A DNA stretch of 64,000 nt. Source: Bretschneidera sinensis (Eukaryota; Streptophyta; Magnoliopsida; Brassicales; Akaniaceae). The notes beneath the pieces are model-generated. The model was not told the origin of the DNA and did no database searches. It worked only from the letters and a program-made list of their open reading frames with translations. Position numbers and translations under genes: made by a program. Positions 53,901-64,000 of this stretch are shown one piece after another (the stretch's first letter is position 1; every line of letters starts with the position of its first letter). The DNA lies in contig CM043698.1 in NCBI GenBank assembly GCA_023935145.1, positions 79,039,001-79,103,000 on the forward strand, in the 5' to 3' direction.

Positions 53901-56765
53901 ATATGCATCCATACTTGAAACTTGTACCTTACTGCAGGCATTGGGAAATATAGCGTATATTATGTCCTATAGGACAACTTGAATTCCATAGAATATAAGG
54001 TGAAAGATGCCTGCTTAGAGATGCTAGGAGTTCCTAATTCGCATTCTTAGAGTCTCCATATTAGAACTGAACTGTTGGCCACAATTATTCAACAATCTAC
54101 AAAGAGAATATCATGACTAGAATACCTTCTTTAACAGAATTTTAATACACATTCATGACAGAATTAAAATGGTGTCGTTTGGTAAGCTTGCTTGAATCTT
54201 GTCTTGAACAGATTTAAGCAAGCTTTAAGCTTGGTTAAATCTGGTACCAAACGATGCCTATAACAAGTAAGTTAAAGGCAAAAGGCACCCTCAAGGCGCA
54301 GGCCAAAACGGCACAAAAAATCAATTTTCCATCTAGTCTAATATTTGATTGAATGCATGAATTAAACTGAAACATCAACATATTATTCAACTGCAAAGCT
54401 TCAACTCTGCCTATGAAAGAGCATGAACCAAAGAAGAATGGAAGAAAAAGGAGGGAAAAAAATGGAAGAGGAAAACCAAAAGAGACAGAGAGAGAGAGGA
54501 AGAAAGGAAGAACAGTACTAGTAGGAAACATATAGATGAACCAAAAAAAAAACATGTGGTGGAAAAAAGATATTTTATGTTTTATTTAATGTCAAATCCA
54601 GCTTTTTGATAGAAAATCATGTTCACATGCATGGCACATGATCAAGTCAGCGATGTTAGCCTTAAATGCTAACAGAAGTAATCACATGGTACTTAAGCGA
54701 ACTTTTTAAAACACAGTGACTCATCTTTTTTGCGCCCAAACCACACAGAGTATTTTATTGTAATTTCCCAAATTTATAAAATTCAAGTCTTTTGAAGGGT
54801 CGATCATAGATTTTTTAAAATAAAAATCTAAATTCATTATTCCAAAGAGTAGAATACGGAATGCACATACTTGTGGTGTTCTCAAGCTCTTTTGTTACTT
54901 CTTGTGCACGTAATTCAGCAGCTTTCTGTGCTGCCTCAGCCTGACATTTTTCTGAACGCGCATGGGCAGCAGCTGTAATAGCGGCATCTAGTTCTCTTTC
55001 AAGAGTCCCTACCCTTTGTTCAAGAACCTACACACAGAAGATAACCTAAAATGCTTAATGCTCTTTATACTGCCTTGGTACTTTGGAAGCACATTCATAT
55101 GAGAAGGCAACAATAGGAGCAGAAACATGCCACAGATTGATATGTTGACATTGCAAATATTCCTTATCAAAAGAAATTACATTCTGAAAGCAGAATATAA
55201 GAATAACATATAAATTCCCGTACTTGTACTTGCACAGACCTGTTGGATGCCGTCATTCTTCTGAAGTCTCACCCAGCTCCATAATAACTTTTTCCTTATA
55301 AGTTATGAGCTCAAATTCATGATATCTGGGGATTCAGTGCCTTACAAGTGAAAGCTCTCTTTCAGATTTAGATTCAGTTGTTAGAATAAATAAAAATAAT
55401 ATTATGTAGAACATCAATATACGTTCAATACCCTCTTAAGCCTTACAGCATTAAATCTGCATATCTAAATTTTCTATATCATTATAATTTTCCCTTCTCC
55501 ATGGGAGACCCATACAAATGCATTAATGACTACAAACAAAATTATTTATTTATATTTCTCCAAGCAAACAAAAAATAAATAACTCTATATACAACCACAT
55601 TCAATCAATACTTCGTTCTTAGTTGCAGATGTTAGCTTGGTGCTCAACATCCATGTGTTTATGACCATGCAACAGATGAAAATCCAACTCTCTATCTTTA
55701 TAAAGCCATGTCCATGAGAGAACGAGAGAAAGCTAGCTGTTTGTATCACTTTTGTATCTCTAATCCCTCTTGTATATTCTGTTCTCCAATATTTCTCAAC
55801 GCATTATATTTTTTTTTTCTTTTGTTGACAGTATCATATCTTCTCTGTTTCTTACTTTTCAATTCTAGTTCTACACATCCCTATGATTTTGGACTTACTG
55901 GTTCATATCCCTAGTCATAATTCTTTCAAAAGAAAGTTGGCACAAGAAACTCGGATCACATTTCATCTACATCCATACTCAAAAGCAGCGAAGAAAAAGA
56001 ACGTAAATCTATTTCTCTTTAGTTGCAAGCCAAATCAACGTATCAACTAATAGTGTAGTCAAATTAATCCAAGCATTACCCACCAAATTAATGAGGACAA
56101 AAAACACACATCATTACATGAGCCTATTCAATCAAAATTACCATTAATAAGAATTAAAATTTTCAAATTGGTCAATGCCTTGAATACAACAACAAAAAAA
56201 AGAAAGAAAAGAAAAGGACAATGAGTATTGAATGAATATGATAAGCTAACGCATGAAATCAAGAATTAATCGAAAAGGAATTACAACCCAAGAACCATGG
56301 AACGGAACCATTTTCAGCCCAATTGCGTATAAGTAAATAACCCAGATCACTAAGAAACACAGAACCAACTAAAAAAGAAGTGCAAGATCAATTTAAACCA
56401 ACTTGGTTAATCACGAACAGAAGTTACAGAAGAGACCAGCAGAAAAACAAGCACACAGAAAAACTTAAAATAACAGCATTAAAAACATAATAAATTCATT
56501 AAATTAACAAAAAAAAACCAATAATCAAGTAAAATAGTTTCGCAAGATCAAGTTAGCAGAGAAAAGGAGAGAAGAAAAGAAAAGGACAAACCTTGATGGT
56601 TCGGGCTTGTTCAGAGCTGAGAGAGGCTTTAGCAAAGGTCTCTTCATCAACAAATACGGCTTTCTTAAGAAGTATCCTTTGGAGTAAGTCCAGATTGGCA
56701 GCCATCTCCGTCAGATTCGCATTGGCTCCACTCCATCTCTCCTCCCTTCCTTTGCCCTTCTCCAT
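50934..56765 (-). CDS. Small coiled-coil protein of unknown function, three exons
   Basis: Exons (plus coordinates, transcript order): 56592-56765, 54871-55027, 50934-51064. Introns are GT-AG and phases agree; the 462-nt CDS gives 153 residues. The first ATG (MEKGKGREERW) is used; a GTG 30 bases upstream is in frame but less likely. Residues about 20-58 hold LTEMAANLDLLQRILLKKAV and FAKASLSSEQARTIK. Residues about 59-128 form a long charged helix with heptad-like spacing (LEQRVGTLERELDAAITAAA, AELRAQEVTKELENT, HMEELHAKQEE). The end reads LLEAIIQTLGGKES. No signal peptide, membrane segment or catalytic motif is seen. It looks like a conserved plant protein rather than transposon-derived, but I cannot name it. 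It could act as an adaptor through the coiled coil. Confidence 0.75.
52170..52640 (+). pseudogene. LINE relic in intron 2 of the coiled-coil gene
   Basis: The plus strand shows, across frames, MKMLRWIEEKL-like, EEHPEWFGHTQ and TWDGVMRKDLIHRSP. This is the decayed order RWFGHVxRRP..TWxEVIRKDL of the C-terminal end of RTE-type plant LINEs. Frameshifts and stops are frequent. Confidence 0.55.
54171..54258. mobile_element. 88-bp hairpin MITE in intron 2 of the coiled-coil gene
   Basis: GGTGTCGTTTGGTA at the left pairs with TACCAAACGATGCC at the right, with one G-T mismatch; inner parts (AAGCTTGCTTGAATCT and GATTTAAGCAAGCTTTAAGC) also pair. Non-coding. The ends resemble those of the 67-bp hairpin at 45972-46038 (GTTTGGTA). 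Confidence 0.6.
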
Positions 56766-57297
56766 TATTGTCGCCTTTCTGCACTTTGAGAACACCCAAC
56801 GGTAAACGCTTTATTGGGCTTTCCATACTGATATCTTGGGCCTTTGTTGGGCTGCAACTGGTTTTCATTGATACAGGAGGAGGGAACAAAATTGGCTAAA
56901 ATTTTAATTTAATCCTCAAAGATTATGGTTGGTTTCAACTTAGTTCCCAATTATTAAGAACTCCCAGACTTAACGTTTTACTTTGTTATCAATGTTATAT
57001 CTTTTTGCTAACTCCATTATGAAAAATTGTCAGGAATCCGCATAACAGTCACCTTAGCTATATTTAAATCTTTATTTACTCTTAAATAATCATATTAGGT
57101 CACTCAACTATATTTAAATCTCCATTCACCCTAAAATAATCATGTTAGCAAGGAAGAGAGAAAAATGAAAAATAAGATTTTAAGAAAATTTAGGTTTAGT
57201 TGAGGTGATTGTCAAGTGGCTACCAAGTGGATTTCCATCCATTTTTCTTAGTTGAACTAGCAAGGAGATCCAACATTGATAAAAAAAAAAATAAAAC
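56766..57297. other. Promoter-side intergenic region of the coiled-coil gene
   Basis: Between the ATG of the coiled-coil gene and the CACTA terminus. It must contain the promoter and 5' UTR; no element was recognised. Confidence 0.45.
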
Positions 57298-57550
57298 CAC
57301 TACAACACAACTCGCAGACCCTGGCGCTTCTTTTAACATATTTCAGCGCTTTAAAGTGCAGCAATATATGATACCGACGCTTAGAGCGCCGGTATGTGCG
57401 GTGTCGCAATGCCAGAGCCGGCGCTTAAAAATGTGCATAATTTTGTGGCACTTTGAAGCGTCACAATATATTGGCATTTTAAAGTGCCACTACATTGTGG
57501 TGCTTTCAATATTGGCGCTTTGAAGCGCCACAATATACCATATTGGCAAT
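57298..57550. repeat. CACTA terminus and subterminal repeats
   Basis: After the terminus come about ten direct and inverted copies of GGCGCTTTAAAGCGCC-like motifs, e.g. TTGGCGCTTTGAAGCGCCA at 57515-57533. In CACTA elements, TNPA-type proteins bind such repeats. Confidence 0.8.
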
Positions 57551-57839
57551 TTTTACCAAAATACACTTGGTTTATGTTTTTGCACTATTTTGGGTTTGAT
57601 ATCAACACCTACTATATATATAATTAACCCTTGTTCAATATATATATCATCAAATCCATATAAATTCAAATATCAATACCAAAGTCATTTCATTCACAAA
57701 AAAAAAAAATTCATAATTAACATGTAAATTCATACACAACGAAAGTAATTGAATGAAGTCTGAATAAATCTTTTAAGTATCATTACACTTGAAATCAAAT
57801 ATGAGATCCTCCATTAACCAACTGCTGCAGTAAAGACTT
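57551..57839. other. AT-rich spacer inside the CACTA element
   Basis: Non-coding; probably the 3' UTR of the TNPA-like gene, which runs on the minus strand. Confidence 0.5.
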
Positions 57840-60190
57840 GAGCTCATCCATTTGGGACTGCATACTGATCATTTGATCATCGTGTTTCATCGTTATTTCT
57901 TGAATCTAATGCCTATGCTTTTTATTTATTTCTTTTATTTGTGCTTTCAAATTATGTATCTCTTCAGCATAAGCTCCATTGTATCCCACATTATTCCTAA
58001 TTTGAGCTGAAAATCTAAACATGCTGGTGAGATTAACTTCAAACATTTGACCTCGTACACGTCCAGAACTCTTTTCACCCATAAGTTTCGTGAAGACTTC
58101 ATTTTGTATTTGTAAATTGTTACTAGTATCAGAAGATCCTGAAGCAGCAACAAGTTCGGCCACACAAGCTTCAGTAGTCACCTACAATTAAGAAATAACA
58201 AAGATAATAAACAAACTCCCTCAAAGATTGAGTAGCTATTTGCAACGAAAGTTACATAAAACAAAATGAACAAAAGTTAAGCAATTAGATTTTACAGAAA
58301 AACGGGTAGAGTTTCCCCTCTTTTTCCATAAAACCTCCTGCAAAAGAAGAACAAAAATATAATCCAAAAAAAGTAGCCATAACCAGCTTTTGTATATAGT
58401 CATTATTTGTTTTTTCATTTTCACGTCTCATCACATCAAGTATCTGTTTGGCTGTCGTTTCTTATAAAGAAAAAGCTTAACGGGAAACAAAATGAAGAAA
58501 TATTTTATCTGGCAAAGGAAACGTATCTCTTGTGAATTGTTTGCCAACAAAATGGAGCAATATAATAATGTTAAACCTCTGTTATTTTTTCATGTGGTGT
58601 TAGGCTTCAAAACTTGCTCATAAACTCATCATAAACACACCTTCAAAAGCATAAATAATAAACAAACTTGCTACTACTCACAAGGGAAACTCAAATGATA
58701 ACCATATTAAGTTAAAAAGAATCATTGATAGATATCTAAACCGTTAAATCTCATTGATATTGCTTAATTTAGAACTTTCTATGTACAACTTACACAAAGC
58801 TTTATGGACAATATCACTAACTAAATAAATAATTTGCACAAGATAACTATTATAGACCAATCCAAACAAGATAACCATATTTTTTGTTTTGCTATTTGTT
58901 AACACCAATAAAATGATCCAAGAATAATTGATATAAGAACTAAAATTCTCTAACTTCAAGTATTTGAGAACTAGTTTTGTTGAACTTACCACAAATTGTC
59001 TTGATGCTTCATCAATAAAGTTTCATCCTTGCGTTTATGGGTTTCAGTAAAAAAACTCTACGCGCCCGGACTCAGTTCCATGTTTCATCTTTTACCATTT
59101 ATGAAAAGAGTTCAAATAATGACTCAATACACTACATCTCAAATGAAAAATTGGATGAATGAAGCAAATCAACTCATATATTCATCCCTTTTTCTAGCTA
59201 AACTCTTTGATCCGAACTTGTGAGGACATTGTTGCCTTTCATGTACTGTTGTCCCTCTCGTAGAATATTTCTACAACAACCATAAACCAATTTAACTAAT
59301 CAATCATTAAAAGAAAATAGAAACAATGAGAATTCAAATGAACATAATGATGAAAAAATAACCTCACTTTGCTCAGAAAACCAGTACTTCACAAGTTGTT
59401 TCCACTAGTTTTGATCTACTCCTTTTGGAACTTTGTTACTCAAAACTTGCTACTTTGTTTTGTTCTTCATGTGGTCCCTTTTAAGCACATACTTGTAGTC
59501 CTTCCATTTTTTACCGATCATCCTCACTAATATTTTGTTGATCGTGTAAATCATAGGATAATGAAAGTTAATCTACTACAAAGAAAAGAAATAATACAAA
59601 TAAGTATTTTTGGTGTTAAGGAGTATATGCATGTACAACACCATAAAAAAAAAAGGAAGAAAAACCCAAATTAAGTTGTTGTTAATTACTCGAATCAATA
59701 AAATAAGGTCATTTTTTTGTAGTTAGAAGGCACCTTATTCCAACCCGTGCAACCAAGCGGACAAATGTTCCCTCTCTTTGCAACTTTAACGAACTAGCTA
59801 CTTAATATTTGCCCACCCTTTTTCACAGGTTGATTAAGTGCATTGAAGTGGACCACAATTTTCTCCCCACATTCCAAGGACCACACTTGTGACGTTCGCA
59901 TGACACGTGTTTGCTTTCTCACCCTCCCTTGAGAATCTATACATTGAAAACATAAATTTTATAAATAGGATAACACAGTGATATCAAACTAGTTATAAAG
60001 AAAATGTTTTATAATACAAAAATAACCAATTATCTCGTATTCTTCATTATCATTGTTTTGACTTTCTATGGTTATTGGTCCGATCTCAGAATCACTTTGA
60101 GAGTCACAATCATCTTCAAGTTGATACTCATGCTCATGTTAAACATTTTCTTGATGTTGTGAAGACCCAACTGTAGATTGGTTTGACATA
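57840..60190 (-). pseudogene. TNPA-like gene of the CACTA element
   Basis: Several exons can be seen. At 59370-59560 the minus strand reads IGKKWKDYKYVLKRDHMKN and QLVKYWFSEQ, the plant transposase (Ptta/En/Spm) pattern. At about 59000-59040, HKRKDE and, one base out of frame, FIDEASRQFV are followed by a GTAAG donor. At 57906-58181 a 91-residue frame reads VTTEACVAELVAASGSSDTS and SSGRVRGQMFEVN, typical of the family, then a short coiled coil (EEIHNLKAQIKEINKKH). TNPA-like proteins bind the subterminal repeats and help transposition. Stops and one frameshift suggest decay, though unrecognised introns could explain some. Confidence 0.65.
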
Positions 60191-61150
60191 GTAGCTTTAA
60201 CTGAGGGAGAAATAGGTTTTGACTTAAATATGTTGAAATCTATATACATAAAAATATAAACATGCATATATCTTTCAAAAAAGAGACGTCAAAGAGCTAT
60301 ACATATGGGGTTAAAAGAGTTATACATATGGGGTTAAAAGCAAAATACCATGGAGGTCAAAGAATTCCAAATAATTTGCACCAATAATTTCAGAGAATAT
60401 TCAAACCAGAAAATGCTTTATCACTTATTCTAACTAGAAAAGGCGAAAATAGATCACTAGATCACAACTATGAAAAAAGAACTATAATAGAAATTGATTA
60501 ACTAACTCCATTCTCACAACAAATTGGACAATGAGAATAACAAATTCCCTCCAATTTGTATGATGTCCAACTGACCATATCCTATAAAGACACTGGAATT
60601 TTCATCCATGCTATCAAAAGTATCCATCTATGCTAATAACAATAATTATGTAAATTCCAATAATATGATAACTATGCTTGAGGCATTTGTTGTTTTGTAC
60701 TGCTGCTACTATATACCATACATGTCAAGAACAACAACATGAAATAGTATTATCAAAATAAAAATTTCAGCCTAAAATTTTTGTTGTGCAAGTGCTGGTG
60801 TAGCAACCCCTGTACAGGTGCTGGTGTAACAGCCTCTGTGCAAAGGCTAGAGCCCATGTGCAGGTGTGGGGAAATCATACAGGCAACAAAATTCAGCAAA
60901 AACATCAGGATAGGTAAGAATTAACATTCAAGAATACCTAAAAGGAAACAAACTCACTCGCTCCACTAAGCATCAAATCCTAAACTATTTTAAAATATAA
61001 AGTGAACGATACAAAAGGAAGAACATTATAGGTAATCAATTGAACAAAAAAAAAATACATCAATACATTAAAGATTGGTATCTTCATCAATGTCTATCCT
61101 AGCCCAATTTGAGATACAATCTAATTGATCGTTTACCACTACATTAGAAG
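60191..61150. other. Spacer between the two CACTA genes
   Basis: AT-rich. A 23-bp unit (GTTATACATATGGGGTTAAA..) is repeated directly at about 60297-60342, and a GTGCAGGTGCTGGTG-like motif recurs at 60788-60870. No gene seen. Confidence 0.5.
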
Positions 61151-63000
61151 GCATGCACTGATTATAAGTGTCATCATCCTCTTCTTGCATTTTCGCCTAT
61201 TTCATATAGGTCCCTTGGCTTTGTTATCACAACATGATACCATTCATTTCTTGTTGGGTCTTGCACATAAAGCATTTGTTTTGCTTGAGATGAAATAACG
61301 AATGAGTCATCCTTCAATAACTTACTAGTGTGTATGAACTTAGACAAGTTCACGAGAATACACCCACTTGCATCTTTCTTCAAATCCCTAGGTGAATTAA
61401 TATCCAACAAATCACAACGAAACAAGACAATCTTAAACACTCCATAGTAATCTAACTCGATGATATCTTTGAGCACACCATAGTACGTTTGATCCTCCGC
61501 TTCAACCATAACTCCCGAATTTTGTTAGATCATATAAACTTCTCACGATCCTTTATGTGGAATTTAAAGCCATTGATGTTGAATCCATTAAATTTCCTAA
61601 CAACATTATTCGGACCTCAAGCAAAGGAAATTATTTTATCTGAATAATTTTTATCCACTATCCATGGCACCAAACCATATTCAAACAATTAATATGAGAC
61701 AACATCAACCAATATTTTATTGCACACACTTCTAACATTCAAAGATAATTGATATTATGCCTAACCTATCTCATAAGCCATGAGGGAAATTTCTCAACCA
61801 ACCACTTCTGTTTGATACTTTGTATTGGTCGATTGGAATGGTTGGTTAGTCTTTGAGCAACTAAAAATTCGCTGCAAAAAATTAATTTTATCAAACTGTT
61901 AGCCTTCATAGGGATAACAAAACATAACTACTAAATTTAACCACATGACTAAGTTCCTTTATTGATACTAACCAATGAAAGTGATAAAGTTTATCATTAT
62001 GAAGCAACACATAATGATGTGCTTGAGCTAATGACATGTCATCGAGCTCAACACTTACAATCTTTCCCATAATCCGTCCACCAGAGGAAACATGCACTTA
62101 TCCGGATAATTTACATTATCATTGTTCCTTTGGCGGCGGTTGAATTTTGTCTCTACTTTGAAGTATTGTGAGCAATATATTAGACACTCTTCTCTATTGT
62201 ACCCTTCAACAATTAATCCCTCTAGTTGACTTTTATTACGTACATAAGATTTTAAGCGCACTAAATAACTTGCAAAGCCAAAAAATTAAAAGATAAATTT
62301 ACTAGCCATTAAAATAAAAATTAAGTATTCATAAATGAGATTTGAACATCTAACCTCTCAACAGAATACATCCACCTGTAATGTATGGGACCACGAAGTC
62401 TAGCCTCTAAGGTTAAGTGAATGATCAGATGAACCATAATGGTAAAGAAACTCGGGAGAATATTTTCTCCAAATGGCAATGTGTCAATGCAACATGCGAC
62501 TCCAATATGTCAAGCTCTTGGGGATCAAGGGCTTTAGAGCATAAAGTTTTGAAAATGATGATGACTCATAAACAACTGTTACAACATGTCTAGGTAATGA
62601 TACTCTCAAAGCAATAGAAAAGATTTCTTGCATCAATATATGATCGTCACGACTCTTTAAGTTTGACAGCTTACGATCCTTTAGGTTGACACATCTTGAG
62701 ATGTTTGATGCATACCCATCAGGAACTTTGAGATTTGCCAAAACTGTCAAGAAATTGTCTTTCTCTTTCGTAGATATAGTGTAGCATGCTGGAGGTGAGT
62801 GATCTTTTCCATTAGGAAGAACAACTAAATGGAGGTCTTTTCTGATACCAATTTCCTCGAGATCACGACATGCCTTTTTTTTATCTTTAGTCTTACCATC
62901 TATATTCAATACTGTTCCAATCAAATTATCACATATATTCTTCTCTATATGCATCACATCTAGATTATGACGAAAGAGATTGTTTTTCCAATAAGATAAC
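61150..63000 (-). pseudogene. TNP2-like transposase, C-terminal part
   Basis: The minus strand, from high to low coordinates, reads SYWKNNLFRHNLDVMHIEKN and ICDNLIGTVLNIDGKTKD, then VPDGYASNISRCVNLKDRKL and LKSRDDHILMQEIFSIALR (frame 62484-63000). Then come LKSYVRNKSQLEGLIVEGYN and EECLIYCSQYF (62055-62261), and a DUF4216-like part, YYGVLKDIIELDYYGVFKI and QMLYVQDPTRNEWYHVV (61174-61509). This is the usual domain order of the CACTA transposase. Frame breaks separate the blocks. The N-terminal catalytic half is upstream of 63000, cut off by the LTR. Confidence 0.85.
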
Positions 63001-64000
63001 TGATTACGCCCAAAGAATAACACGGTAGTTGTAGCACAGCTTTTGGGTGTCGATTCCACAGAGAGACAAATTAAAAGAATTATAGAAGGAACACAAAAAC
63101 TAAAGAGAAATATCAAATGATTAATGGAGAATAAAGATTAATTTTAAATGCAAATTAAATAAAGCAAATTTGGTAAACAATAAAGCGTCGAGAATCCCTT
63201 GCATAAATCCATTATTTTAATTATTCTTAATTCGTTGAATAACCCAATTGGGAACTCAATTTCTAAAATTCCTAATCGGAAGATATAGATTTATAACCCA
63301 AGATTAAACTAAATGTAACCCTTTGAAAAATCATTTACCACTTTTAAAATATGTCAATTATTATCGCTATTGAGAAAATCCAACGACGATAATATACTCA
63401 GGAAGCGATATTGCAGCAAAGAACTAAATCAATATAGATAAATATTTAATCCCAACATAATCAAAGAGCTAAACCATTCAATAGAAAAAGCATGACTGAA
63501 TCCATAAACAGAATAAATTCTAAGATTATTCGGAAAAGAAAACATCACCAATGAATTGCAAATGATAAAACAAAAGAGTTTTAGTAATTGAAACTCACAT
63601 ACATAAACGAAAATACCATTAACTGTGCAAGTTCATCCCTAGCCCCACTTGAGAATTTAGTTACCCATAAATATAATGGACAACAAGAATCTCAAGGGAA
63701 AGATTTGATCTTGCCATGAGCATCCCCCTTGGTAGCAAAGCCTTGAAGATTCCACAGCTTGCCCTCCAAAAGTCCTCCGGATTGCTCTCAAAAGCCCTCC
63801 AGATCTGCTCTCAGATGATCCCTAAAGTTGAAATGGAGTGGGCCTTTTATAGGGTAACTCCATGAGTGCAATGTGTTTCCAATCTGATGTGGGATATGGG
63901 ATATAGAAATGTGTTTCCAACTGATGTGGGATGTAGGATTTAAGCCTTCATATGCCCTTCAAAACTTCTGCCCACGCTGAAATCCCACACAGCCTGACTT
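63001..64000 (-). mobile_element. LTR of a further Ty3/gypsy-like element, cut by the window edge
   Basis: TGATTACGCCC at 63001 is the complement of an LTR end (..GGGCGTAATCA) and sits exactly where the transposase frame stops matching. On the minus strand the sequence has a TATA-like CTATAAAAGG (plus coordinates 63849-63858) and, near its end, GTGGAATCGACACCC, a wording common at the 3' ends of Tat/Athila-type LTRs. A direct repeat (ATGTGTTTCCAA, CTGATGTGGGAT) lies at 63879-63930. Either a solo LTR or the 3' LTR of a full element; the left half is outside the window. Confidence 0.6.

Larger units (their letters stand above)
57298..63000 (-). mobile_element. CACTA (En/Spm-type) transposon, one end in the window
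   Basis: The terminus CACTACAACACAACTC begins at 57298 and is followed by dense subterminal repeats to about 57550. The genes inside run on the minus strand: TNP2-like transposase (about 61150 to 63000 and beyond) and a TNPA-like gene (about 57840-60190). The far terminus lies outside the window, and at 63001 an LTR interrupts the element. Frameshifts in both genes suggest it is no longer autonomous. Confidence 0.85.

Noticed and set aside
55708..55914. Hydrophobic 68-residue ORF in intron 1 of the coiled-coil gene
   Set aside because: Phe/Leu/Ser-rich reading of T-rich intron sequence without supporting signals.
56766..56795. Start of the coiled-coil protein at an upstream GTG
   Set aside because: GTG is not a normal nuclear plant start; the first ATG is at 56765.

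Overview
This window looks like plant nuclear DNA, probably from a eudicot. It is AT-rich, has GT-AG introns, two split host genes, and many plant-type transposons: Ty3/gypsy, Copia/TRIM, LINE, CACTA, Stowaway-like and Tourist-like elements. I see no rRNA, tRNA or CRISPR array. The species cannot be named from the sequence alone.

Region 1 (1-4581): the edge of a minus-strand LTR, a short exon-like ORF, a patch of CACTA-like subterminal repeats, a decayed pectinesterase-inhibitor-like pseudogene, a small inverted-repeat element and a LINE RNase H scrap.

Region 2 (4582-33110) is a nest of retrotransposons that can be unpicked from 5-bp target duplications. The outer element C is a decayed Tat-type Ty3/gypsy element on the minus strand, with gag, protease, RT, RNase H and integrase remnants, an antisense extra ORF and tandem arrays beside its 3' LTR. 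Family B, a chromovirus-like Ty3/gypsy family, inserted in C twice: a solo LTR (4718-6722, duplication CTAAG) and a longer, internally deleted copy (9113-25552, duplication AATGA). That B copy was hit three times: by a Copia-type solo LTR in its RT (10192-11082, TTTCT), by a 1336-bp chimeric insertion in its 5' LTR (14515-15850, CCATT) and by a young, structurally complete non-autonomous element A (16438-25358, AACAT). A has two 1342-bp LTRs, a tRNA-Asp primer site, a gag-protease ORF, a second ORF of the 'putative plant transposon protein' type and no polymerase or integrase.

Region 3 (about 34980-56765) holds two host genes on the minus strand. The first has ten exons that join in frame into a 418-residue CD2BP2/U5-52K-like splicing protein; an OCRE-like tyrosine-rich tail stands where animal members carry a GYF domain. 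Its large introns hold a TRIM, a Stowaway-like MITE, a Tourist-like element and a LINE. The second has three exons and encodes a 153-residue coiled-coil protein of unknown function.

Region 4 (57298-64000) is a minus-strand CACTA (En/Spm) transposon with subterminal repeats, a TNPA-like gene and a TNP2-like transposase. The transposase is cut at 63001 by the LTR of another element that runs off the window.

The most unusual signal is the 1336-bp insertion. One end is a diverged LTR terminus. The other end maps to the first base after an internal copy of the family's polypurine tract, which suggests that an internally primed cDNA end was used for integration. All boundaries and splice junctions were read by eye; no alignment or database search was run.
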